From NCBI RefSeq assembly GCF_000497445.1, contig NZ_CM002285.1, forward strand, positions 4,070,806-4,097,881: a DNA stretch of 27,076 nucleotides, in the 5' to 3' direction. Shown one piece after another: positions 20,608 through 27,076 of this stretch. The stretch comes from Streptomyces roseochromogenus subsp. oscitans DS 12.976. Lineage in GTDB: Bacteria > Actinomycetota > Actinomycetes > Streptomycetales > Streptomycetaceae. Position 1 is the first letter of the stretch, and every line of letters begins with the position of its first letter. A program made the translations under genes and the position numbers. The notes below the pieces were generated by a model. The model saw only the letters and a list, made by a program, of their open reading frames with translations, did not search any database and was not told the DNA's origin.

Positions 20608-22647
20608 TCAGCTTTCCGAGCGGTCCTCCGGGGTCTGGTCCGTCACCGGGGCCGACTCCGCGGCGGTGGACTTGACCGTGCTGATCGCGGCCGTCGCTCC
20701 GTTCGTACCGTTGGTCAGTGCCAGCTCCTTCGGGGAGAGCACCGGCGGGCGGGTGGACGGGGTGCGGCGCGAAGAGCCGGTCCAGGCAGGCCGCGGCGGG
20801 CGCTTGACGATCGGGGCGAAGATCTCGGCGATCTCCTCCTTGCCCAGGGTCTCCTTCTCCAGCAGGTGAAGGACGAGCTGGTCGAGCACGTCGCGGTTCT
20901 CGACCAGGATCTCCCAGGCCTCGTTGTGCGCGGTCTCGATGAGCTTCTTGACCTCTTCGTCGACCAGCGCGGCGACCTCTTCCGAGTAGTCACGCTGGTG
21001 AGCCATCTCACGGCCGAGGAAGGGCTCGCTGTTGTCGCCGCCGAACTTGATGGCGCCGAGCCGCTCGGTCATGCCGTACTGGGTGACCATCGCGCGGGCC
21101 AGGTTGGTGGCCTTCTCGATGTCGTTCGCGGCGCCGGTGGTCGGGTCGTGGAAGACCAGTTCTTCGGCGGCGCGGCCGCCCAGCATGTAGGCCAGCTGGT
21201 CGAGCATCTCGTTGCGCGTGGTCGAGTACTTGTCCTCGTCCGGCAGGACCATCGTGTAGCCGAGGGCGCGGCCGCGGGACAGGATCGTGATCTTGTGGAC
21301 CGGGTCGGAGTTCGGCGAGGCCGCCGCGACCAGGGCGTGACCGCCCTCGTGGTACGCGGTGATCTTCTTCTCCTTGTCCGACATGATCCGGGTCCGCTTC
21401 TGCGGGCCCGCGACCACACGGTCGATCGCCTCGTCCAGCGCCCTGTTGTCGATCAGCTTCTGGTCGCCTCGGGCGGTGAGCAGCGCGGCCTCGTTCAGCA
21501 CGTTCGCGAGGTCGGCGCCGGTCATGCCCGGGGTGCGGCGGGCGACGGCGGACAGGTCGACGTCGGGCGCGACCGGCTTGCCCTTCTGGTGGACCTTGAG
21601 GATCTCCAGACGGCCCTGCAGGTCCGGCGGGTCGACCGCGATCTGCCGGTCGAAGCGGCCCGGGCGCAGCAGCGCCGGGTCGAGGATGTCGGGCCGGTTG
21701 GTGGCGGCGATCAGGATGACGCCGCCCTTGACGTCGAAGCCGTCCATCTCGACGAGCAGCTGGTTCAGGGTCTGCTCGCGCTCGTCGTGACCACCGCCGA
21801 GGCCGGCACCGCGATGGCGGCCGACCGCGTCGATCTCGTCGACGAAGACGATCGCCGGGGCGTTCGCCTTGGCCTGCTCGAACAGGTCACGGACTCGGGA
21901 GGCACCGACACCGACGAACATCTCGACGAAGTCGGAACCGGAGATCGAGTAGAAGGGGACGCCCGCCTCGCCGGCGACGGCGCGCGCGAGCAGGGTCTTG
22001 CCGGTACCCGGGCGGCCGTAGAGCAGCACGCCCTTGGGGATCTTGGCGCCGACGGCCTGGAACTTGGCCGGCTCCTGCAGGAACTCCTTGATCTCGTGGA
22101 GCTCCTCGACGGCCTCGTCGCAGCCGGCGACGTCGGAGAAGGTCGTCTTCGGGGTGTCCTTGGTGATGAGCTTGGCCTTGGACTTGCCGAAGTTCATGAC
22201 CCGGGAGCCGCCGCCCTGCATCTGGTTCATCAGGAACAGGAAGACGACCACGATCAGGACGAAGGGCAGCAGGGAGAGCAGGACGCCGACGAACGGGTTC
22301 TGCTTGGACGGCGACACCGTGTAGCCGTCCGGGATCTGCTTGTCCTGGTACTTGGTCTGCAGAGTGCCGGCGACGGTCTCGCCCTGCCGGTCGATGTAGC
22401 TCGCCTGGATCTTCGAGCTGCCGTCGACCTTGTAACCGTCCTTGAGCGTGACCTTGATGCTCTGCTCGTCACCGGTGGTCAGCTTGGCCGACTGGACCTT
22501 GTTGTCGTTGATCGCCGCCACGACCTGGCCGGTGTCCACCGTCTTGTAGCCGCCGGACGAGCCGACGACCTGCATCAACACGACCACGGCAAGGACGGCC
22601 AGCACGATCCACATGACCGGCCCACGGAAGTATCGCTTCACGTCCAT
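20608..22647 (-). CDS. ftsH: ATP-dependent zinc metalloprotease FtsH
   Basis: Membrane-anchored AAA protease that unfolds and degrades membrane and cytosolic proteins. 679 residues from [10 protein letters not shown] at 22647; an ATG at 22683 would add [12 protein letters not shown], and the choice is uncertain because neither has a well-placed ribosome site. Membrane helices at about 11-29 and 118-140 flank the extracytoplasmic domain. AAA module: Walker A GRPGTGKT (211-218), Walker [10 protein letters not shown] (266-274) and the second region of homology with RPGRFDR. Protease: HEGGH (433-437) and the third zinc ligand Asp509 in [10 protein letters not shown]. The C-terminal 60 residues are Ser/Thr/Pro-rich and variable. 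The first proline of the usual GPPGTGKT is arginine here. It lies downstream of hpt and tilS in a widely conserved order. Confidence 0.97.
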   Translation of the reverse strand: MDVKRYFRGPVMWIVLAVLAVVVLMQVVGSSGGYKTVDTGQVVAAINDNKVQSAKLTTGDEQSIKVTLKDGYKVDGSSKIQASYIDRQGETVAGTLQTKYQDKQIPDGYTVSPSKQNPFVGVLLSLLPFVLIVVVFLFLMNQMQGGGSRVMNFGKSKAKLITKDTPKTTFSDVAGCDEAVEELHEIKEFLQEPAKFQAVGAKIPKGVLLYGRPGTGKTLLARAVAGEAGVPFYSISGSDFVEMFVGVGASRVRDLFEQAKANAPAIVFVDEIDAVGRHRGAGLGGGHDEREQTLNQLLVEMDGFDVKGGVILIAATNRPDILDPALLRPGRFDRQIAVDPPDLQGRLEILKVHQKGKPVAPDVDLSAVARRTPGMTGADLANVLNEAALLTARGDQKLIDNRALDEAIDRVVAGPQKRTRIMSDKEKKITAYHEGGHALVAAASPNSDPVHKITILSRGRALGYTMVLPDEDKYSTTRNEMLDQLAYMLGGRAAEELVFHDPTTGAANDIEKATNLARAMVTQYGMTERLGAIKFGGDNSEPFLGREMAHQRDYSEEVAALVDEEVKKLIETAHNEAWEILVENRDVLDQLVLHLLEKETLGKEEIAEIFAPIVKRPPRPAWTGSSRRTPSTRPPVLSPKELALTNGTNGATAAISTVKSTAAESAPVTDQTPEDRSES

Positions 22648-22793
22648 CCATACGGAGCGGTACCGCCCCGTCCCTCCTGCCATAGTGAGTTTGATAAGAC
22701 AGTTCTTCTGACGGTACCCCAGCATGGATGCCCGAAGCCGCACGATGCCGCTTCGACGGCGGGGAAACCCGTCTCTGCATGCTTCAACGGCAC

Positions 22794-22845
22794 GGAACCC
22801 GCCGGGGTTCCCGATCGTCCTACAAGGCTTGAGCCGACTGGCTCA
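22794..22845 (-). terminator. Pair of hairpins between hpt and ftsH
   Basis: Downstream of the hpt stop on the minus strand come TGAGCC/GGCTCA (22845-22840 with 22835-22830, 4-nt loop) and then GGAACCC/GGGTTCC (22811-22805 with 22800-22794, 4-nt loop). They may end part of the hpt transcript. The rest of the 214-nt gap should hold an ftsH promoter that I cannot locate. Confidence 0.45.
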
Positions 22846-22861
22846 CACCAACCGGTCCGGC

Positions 22862-23422
22862 TCAGCCGCCGTAGACGTGAGGCGCGAGCGTACCGACGAA
22901 CGGCAGGTTGCGGTACTTCTCGGCGTAATCGAGGCCGTAGCCGACGACGAACTCGTTCGGGATGTCGAAGCCGACCCACTCGACGTCGATGGCGACCTTG
23001 GCCGCGTCGGGCTTGCGCAGCAGCGTGCACACCTTCAGGGAGGCGGGCTCGCGGGAGCCGAGGTTGTTGATCAGCCAGGACAGGGTCAGGCCGGAGTCGA
23101 TGATGTCCTCGACGATCAGGACGTGCTTGCCCTTGATGTCGGTGTCGAGGTCCTTGAGGATCCGCACGACACCGGAGGACTGGGTGCCCGCGCCGTAGGA
23201 GGACACGGCCATCCAGTCCATGGTGAGAGGGGTGGACAGCGCCCGCGCGAGGTCTGCCATGACCATCACGGCGCCCTTGAGGACGCCGACGATGAGCAGG
23301 TCCTTGCCCTCGTACTCCGCGTCGATCTTCGCGGCCAGCTCGGCCAGCTTCGCGTCGATCTCTTCCTTGCTGATGAGCACCTGCTGGAGGTCGGCACCCA
23401 TGTCTTTCGCGTCCACCCGCAT
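22862..23422 (-). CDS. hpt: Hypoxanthine (guanine) phosphoribosyltransferase
   Basis: Salvages hypoxanthine or guanine with PRPP to IMP or GMP. 186 residues from [12 protein letters not shown] at 23422; the in-frame ATG at 23401 (MGADLQQV) is an equally reasonable start, giving 179 residues. Conserved features are [17 protein letters not shown] (about 42-58), the flexible loop region [19 protein letters not shown], the PRPP-binding loop [14 protein letters not shown] (101-114), and the purine-recognition stretch [25 protein letters not shown] near the C-terminus. It lies between tilS and ftsH on one strand. In Bacillus subtilis TilS and HprT have been reported to act together in ftsH transcription, so the conserved order may have regulatory meaning. 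Confidence 0.96.
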   Translation of the reverse strand: MRVDAKDMGADLQQVLISKEEIDAKLAELAAKIDAEYEGKDLLIVGVLKGAVMVMADLARALSTPLTMDWMAVSSYGAGTQSSGVVRILKDLDTDIKGKHVLIVEDIIDSGLTLSWLINNLGSREPASLKVCTLLRKPDAAKVAIDVEWVGFDIPNEFVVGYGLDYAEKYRNLPFVGTLAPHVYGG

Positions 23423-23511
23423 CACTTTCGGTCGTCCCGCACTTACGGCCGCAGTCACGGCCACCGGCTGCCCGGGCCGGCCGCCGGAGGGTCGCTCCGC
23501 GGGGCCGGGAT

Positions 23512-24567
23512 TCAGCCTTGCCGAATCACCAGTCTGCCACCCTGGCGCTGGGCGACGACTTTGCCCGGGAGATTGATGGCTCCCTGGCCGCGCCAGCCGG
23601 TGATCAGACGGTCGACTTCCTCGATGTGGCGGGCGAACAGCGAACCGGCCGGGGCACCGGCCTCGATGGCCGCGCGGCGCAGGATCCGGCGGCGTACGGC
23701 GGGCGGCAGGGCGTAGAGCTTGGCGCATTCCAGCAGGCCCGTGGCGTCACGTACGGAGGCCTCGGCCTGGCTGGCCCAGGCGTCGAGGGCGTCGGCGTCG
23801 TCGCGGGAGAGCTGGGCGGTGCGGGCGAGCGCCTCCACGACTCCTTTGCCGAGGGCCTTCTCCAGCGCGGGCAGGCCTTCGTGCCGGAGCCGGGAGCGGG
23901 TGTAGGCCGGGTCGGTGTTGTGCGGGTCGTCCCAGACCGGCAGGGACTGGGCCATGCAGGCCTTGCGGGCGGTCTGCCGGTCGAGTGCCAGGAAGGGCCG
24001 CCGGTAGCGGCCGCCGGTCCCCGAGACCGCGGCCATCCCGGACAGGGAGCGGATGCCGGAGCCGCGGGCGAGGCCGAGCAGGACGGTTTCGGCCTGGTCG
24101 TCGCGGGTGTGGCCGAGGAGGATCGCCGTGGCCCCGTGGCGTTCGGCGACGGCGTCGAGGGCGGCGTAGCGGGCGTCGCGGGCGGCTGCTTCGGGGCCGC
24201 CGTCGCGGCCGACGGTGACGGCGACGCACTCGACCGGGTCGAGACCGAGTTCTTGCAGGCGCAGCGCGACCTCGTCGGCGCGGAGGCCGGAGCCGGGCTG
24301 GAGGCCGTGGTCGACGGTGACGCCACCGGCGCGGACACCGAGCCGGGGCGCCTCGAAGGCGAGGGCGGAGGCGAGGGCCATGGAGTCGGCGCCGCCGGAG
24401 CACGCTACGAGCACGAGCGGGGAGGGGGACCGCTCGGCTGTCCGGTGCGTGCGCTCGCCGGAGGCCTGCCGGCCGAGCCCGCTGGGGGTGTGGTCGTCGT
24501 TGAGGATGTCGTGGAGGACGCGGCGGACCGCCAGGCGTATCGCCGCGACCGCAGGATGGGGACCCAT
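23512..24567 (-). CDS. tilS: tRNA(Ile)-lysidine synthetase
   Basis: Attaches lysine to C34 of the CAU-anticodon tRNA(Ile), changing its identity from Met to Ile; an essential enzyme. 351 residues from the ATG at 24567, which has AAGGG about 9 nt upstream. The ATP-pyrophosphatase P-loop is [15 protein letters not shown] (SGGADS at 57-62). Conserved stretches follow: [40 protein letters not shown] with the HTRDDQAET motif, and [27 protein letters not shown]. The C-terminal part is shorter than in E. coli TilS, as is usual in actinobacteria. It is followed 89 nt later by hpt on the same strand. Confidence 0.96.
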   Translation of the reverse strand: MGPHPAVAAIRLAVRRVLHDILNDDHTPSGLGRQASGERTHRTAERSPSPLVLVACSGGADSMALASALAFEAPRLGVRAGGVTVDHGLQPGSGLRADEVALRLQELGLDPVECVAVTVGRDGGPEAAARDARYAALDAVAERHGATAILLGHTRDDQAETVLLGLARGSGIRSLSGMAAVSGTGGRYRRPFLALDRQTARKACMAQSLPVWDDPHNTDPAYTRSRLRHEGLPALEKALGKGVVEALARTAQLSRDDADALDAWASQAEASVRDATGLLECAKLYALPPAVRRRILRRAAIEAGAPAGSLFARHIEEVDRLITGWRGQGAINLPGKVVAQRQGGRLVIRQG

Positions 24568-24758
24568 GTCCGGTTCCCTTCATGAAGTTTTCGGGGGGTG
24601 AGCCCGAGTCGGTCACTCAGAGTGTGTAGATGGTGACAGAACCGGGCGGTTCCCCGAGCATTGCACGCCTACGCATGCCCCACGGTCCCTCGGACGGGTG
24701 ATTGGAGGGGCGTTCGCCTGCCGCAGGCCGGATTCCATTCACGACGTGTCCATGCCGT
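24568..24758. other. Intergenic region between the metalloprotease gene and tilS
   Basis: In this 191-nt gap I see one small hairpin, GAACC-gggc-GGTTC (24639-24652), about 110 nt after the metalloprotease stop on the minus strand, which could be a weak terminator. The AT-richer part next to tilS (24620-24640) probably carries the tilS promoter, but no canonical hexamers stand out. Confidence 0.35.
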
Positions 24759-25892
24759 TCACGACTCTGCCTTGCGGTGCACCCGCGCGACCCAGTCCGC
24801 CGGTTTGGCGATCTCCGCCTTGGTGGGCAGGGTGTTGGGCGAGGTCCACACGCGGTTGAAGCCGTCGGTGCCGACCTGCTCGACGACGGCTCGTACGAAC
24901 CTCTCGCCGTCCCGGTACTGCCTCAGTTTGGCATCCAGACCCAGCAGCTTGCGCAGGGCGAGATCGAGCCGGGAGGCGCCCTTGGCGCGACGCTGCTGGA
25001 ACTTCTCGCGGATCTCCGAGACGGTCGGTACGACGCTGGGGCCGACACCGTCCATGACGTAGTCGGCGTGCCCCTCCAGCAGGGACATCACGGCGGTGAG
25101 CCGGCTGAGGATCTCGCGCTGGGCCGGGGTCTGCACCAGCTCCACGAAGGAGCGGCCGCCGTCGTCCTCCTCGCCCTCGGGGCGGCCTCCGGCGAGGGAC
25201 TGGGCGGCTTCCCTGATGCGCTCCAGGAAGGTCATCGGGTCGACGTCGGTCTCCGCCAAGAACGACTGGATTTCGCCCTCCAGGTGGTCGCGCAGCCAGG
25301 GCACGGCCGTGAACTGGGTGCGGTGGGTCTCCTCGTGCAGGCACACCCACAGCCGGAAGTCGTGCGGCTCGACGTCGAGTTCGCGCTCGACGTGGACGAT
25401 GTTGGGGGCGACGAGGAGGAGGCGGCCGCCGCCGTTCTCGCCGGCGGGGAGATCGCGGGTGGCGGGGGCGAAGGTCTCGTACTGGCCGAGGACGCGGGAG
25501 GACAGGAACGACAGCAGCATGCCGAGTTCCACGCCGGTGACCTTGCCGCCGACGGTGCCGAGGACGGCGCTGCCGGGGCTGCCGGCACGGCGTTCCTGCA
25601 TCTTCTCCAGGAGCGGTTTGAGGATCTCGCGGAAACCGGCGACGTTGGCGCGGACCCAGCCGGGGCGGTCGACCACGAGGACGGGGGTGTCGTGGGTTTC
25701 CTCGGTGCCCATACGAGTGAAGCCCCGGACGTGTTCCTCCGAGGACTTCGCGTGCCGGCGCAGCTCCGCGACGACGGCGCGGGCCTCGTCGCGGCTGACG
25801 TCGGGGCCCGGTCGCACGAGCCGCGTCGCGGTCGCCACCGCGAGGTTCCAGTCGACCATCCCGGGAGATGTGGTGCCACCGAAGCCAGTCAT
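24759..25892 (-). CDS. Zinc-dependent metalloprotease-like protein, DUF2342 family
   Basis: 377 residues from the ATG at 25892, preceded at 7 nt by TACGGT and without a ribosome site (leaderless pattern). The zinc motif HEETH is seen in LWVCLHEETHRTQF (His186, Glu187, His190), and the later EGHADYVMDGVG probably supplies a further ligand. The region before it (RLLLVAPNIVHVERELDVEPHDFRLWV) is typical of this actinobacterial family, often annotated as F420-related or zinc-dependent metalloprotease. No signal peptide is evident, so it is probably cytosolic. Its substrate is unknown. As I recall, the mycobacterial homologue has the same neighbours (tilS and a dacB-type gene), so the placement is old, but the functional link is not understood. 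Confidence 0.9.
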   Translation of the reverse strand: MTGFGGTTSPGMVDWNLAVATATRLVRPGPDVSRDEARAVVAELRRHAKSSEEHVRGFTRMGTEETHDTPVLVVDRPGWVRANVAGFREILKPLLEKMQERRAGSPGSAVLGTVGGKVTGVELGMLLSFLSSRVLGQYETFAPATRDLPAGENGGGRLLLVAPNIVHVERELDVEPHDFRLWVCLHEETHRTQFTAVPWLRDHLEGEIQSFLAETDVDPMTFLERIREAAQSLAGGRPEGEEDDGGRSFVELVQTPAQREILSRLTAVMSLLEGHADYVMDGVGPSVVPTVSEIREKFQQRRAKGASRLDLALRKLLGLDAKLRQYRDGERFVRAVVEQVGTDGFNRVWTSPNTLPTKAEIAKPADWVARVHRKAES

Positions 25893-25899
25893 GCTGTCA

Positions 25900-25905
25900 A
25901 CCGTA
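25900..25905 (-). promoter_or_regulatory. -10 box of a probable leaderless promoter for the DUF2342 gene
   Basis: TACGGT on the minus strand lies 7 nt before the ATG at 25892; no Shine-Dalgarno is present. Confidence 0.55.
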
Positions 25906-25984
25906 CGTGAGCGTTCCCGCTTCGGGCAGGCCGTGTGAGGTCGGCGGTGGCCGGGGGTGTTGCCGGGGTACCCGATGCCGGCGG

Positions 25985-27076
25985 CTACTTGCAGCCGCAG
26001 CTCGCCAGTGCCGTCGCCGTTTTGTCCAGGGCGGACTCGGCCTCCGCGGGGTTTGCCGTGCCGGAGGCCATGAAGGCGAAGGCCAGCAGGCGGCCGTCGC
26101 TGTCCACGACCGTGCCGGCGAGGGTGTTCACCCCGGTCAGGGTGCCGGTCTTGGCGCGTACGACACCTGCCGCGCTGTCGGTGTAGCGGTCGGCCAGGGT
26201 GCCGGTGAAGCCGGCCACGGGCAGGCCGGTGAGGACGGGGCGCAGGCCGGGGCGGCCGGGGTCGCCGGCGGTGACCAGGAGGCCGGTGAGGAGGTCGGCG
26301 GTGAGCCTGTCGTCGCGGTCGAGGCCGCTGCCGTCGTGGAAGGCGGCGCCGGACATCGGCAGGCCGAGCTTGGTCAGCCGCGCGGAGATCGCCTTGGCAC
26401 CTCCGTCGAAGCTGCCGGGCTCGCCGCTGGCGAGGGCCGTCTGGCGGGCCAGGTGCTCGGCGATGTCGTTGTCGCTGTTGGTCAGCATGCGCTCGACCAG
26501 GACGGACAGCGGGGGCGAGGAGACCGTGGCGAGGGTCTCCGCGCGCGTGCTGGCCTTGGAGGGACCGGGGGCCGTGGTGGTGATGCCGGCGTCCTCCAGG
26601 AAGCCCGCGAACTTGCCGGCCGCGTCCTTCGCCGGGTCGTTCACGCGGGCCGCCGGACCGCTGGTGGAGTCGTCGGTGCGGCCCTCGTCGGCGGTCAGGG
26701 CGCTGACCGGCGCCAGGTTGTCGTTGACGCCGATGGGGTGCAGGGCGGGTCCGGAGTACAGGGTCGTGTCGTAGGAGAGCGTGACCTTGTGGATGCCGCG
26801 CTTCCGGAGTGCTTTCGCGCTGCTCGCCGCCAGCGTGCGCAGACTGGCCCAGCCGTCGGCGTTCTTGTGGGCGGTGAGAGTGGGGTCGCCGCCGCCCACC
26901 AGGACGAGTTCGCCGGTGTCGGGTTCGAGGGCGGCGCCAGTGGTGAGGCGATGGTCGGGGCCCAGGGCGGACAGGGCGGCGACCGCGGTGGCGATCTTGG
27001 TGGTGGAGGCCGGGGTGAGGGCCTTGTTGTCGTCGGCGCCGTACACGCGCGTGCCGGTCACCATGTCGACGACGGC
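25985..27076 (-). CDS. dacB: D-alanyl-D-alanine carboxypeptidase/endopeptidase, PBP4 (S13) family, 5' end outside the window
   Basis: Trims or cleaves peptidoglycan cross-bridges outside the cytoplasmic membrane. 363 codons are in the window and the frame stays open to the right edge, so the signal peptide and N-terminus are missing; an internal ATG at 27064 is not the start. All three penicillin-binding motifs are present: SxxK in TPASTTKIATA with the serine nucleophile, SxN in MLTNSDNDIAEHLARQ, and KTG in GVVRAKTGTLTGVNTLAG. The region between the first two motifs holds the inserted domains typical of PBP4 (LVLVGGGDPTL, PIGVNDNLAPVSALTADEG). The protein ends in ASCGCK with two cysteines. 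It is separated by 92 nt from the metalloprotease gene downstream. Confidence 0.95.
   Translation of the reverse strand, partial: AVVDMVTGTRVYGADDNKALTPASTTKIATAVAALSALGPDHRLTTGAALEPDTGELVLVGGGDPTLTAHKNADGWASLRTLAASSAKALRKRGIHKVTLSYDTTLYSGPALHPIGVNDNLAPVSALTADEGRTDDSTSGPAARVNDPAKDAAGKFAGFLEDAGITTTAPGPSKASTRAETLATVSSPPLSVLVERMLTNSDNDIAEHLARQTALASGEPGSFDGGAKAISARLTKLGLPMSGAAFHDGSGLDRDDRLTADLLTGLLVTAGDPGRPGLRPVLTGLPVAGFTGTLADRYTDSAAGVVRAKTGTLTGVNTLAGTVVDSDGRLLAFAFMASGTANPAEAESALDKTATALASCGCK

Noticed and set aside
20866..23070. 734-residue plus-strand frame opposite ftsH
   Set aside because: It is antisense to ftsH and reads as a shadow, rich in Val, Leu, Asp and Arg without domains.

Overview
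This window is chromosomal DNA from a high-GC actinomycete, almost certainly a Streptomyces. The evidence is the very GC-rich third codon positions (long shadow frames are open on the wrong strand nearly everywhere), frequent GTG starts, many starts preceded by a TANNNT box 6-7 nt upstream (leaderless mRNAs), and gene content matching the actinobacterial ftsH-fol-pan neighbourhood. I see no rRNA, tRNA, CRISPR, transposase or phage gene. One short GC-rich hairpin repeat of a kind I recall as common between Streptomyces genes sits inside a reading frame.

Layout, left to right. (1) 1-1637, minus: a cut-off panC and a translationally coupled DUF2520 Rossmann reductase-like gene (pantothenate/CoA). 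(2) 1870-4708: a PLP-dependent threonine-aldolase-family enzyme (+), a small hypothetical gene (-), and a DUF5937/ArsR regulator (+) with a 13-bp-arm inverted repeat in the divergent gap. The two convergent stop codons before the small gene are bridged by a six-unit tandem repeat. (3) 4967-6924, minus: NarL-type sensor kinase and response regulator. (4) 7043-9537: a MidA/NDUFAF7-type methyltransferase (+) convergent with an orphan nuoD paralogue (-). (5) 9569-11538, plus: two overlapping bacterial PH-domain membrane proteins (YdbS/YdbT-like), ended by a strong bidirectional hairpin. (6) 11595-16345: a membrane coiled-coil protein of unknown function (-), an exported antigen-85-like esterase (-), and a divergent MprF-like aminoacyl-phospholipid synthase (+). 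(7) 16490-19800, plus: folP, an NTF2-like gene, folB, folK and a DUF3180 membrane protein. (8) 19870-27076, minus: folE, ftsH, hpt, tilS, a DUF2342 metalloprotease and a cut-off PBP4-type D,D-carboxypeptidase (dacB).

How they work together. folE, folB, folK and folP cover most of de novo dihydropteroate synthesis; panC and perhaps the DUF2520 gene serve pantothenate synthesis. Blocks 3, 5 and 6 look like envelope maintenance or antimicrobial-peptide defence (sensor system, YdbST-type proteins, lipid aminoacylation with a candidate hydrolase), which is an inference from gene families. The tilS-hpt-ftsH order is widely conserved in Gram-positive bacteria. Against the arrangement I recall from Mycobacterium tuberculosis (ftsH-folE-folP-folB-folK-DUF3180...DUF2520-panC, one strand), the folP-to-DUF3180 block is inverted as a unit here and extra genes lie between it and the pan genes.

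The most interesting points are the MidA-type methyltransferase beside a NuoD paralogue that keeps the presumed target arginine but has altered quinone-site residues, the lipid-aminoacylation synthase/esterase pair, the NTF2-like protein embedded in the fol operon, and the repeat array running from stop codon to stop codon.
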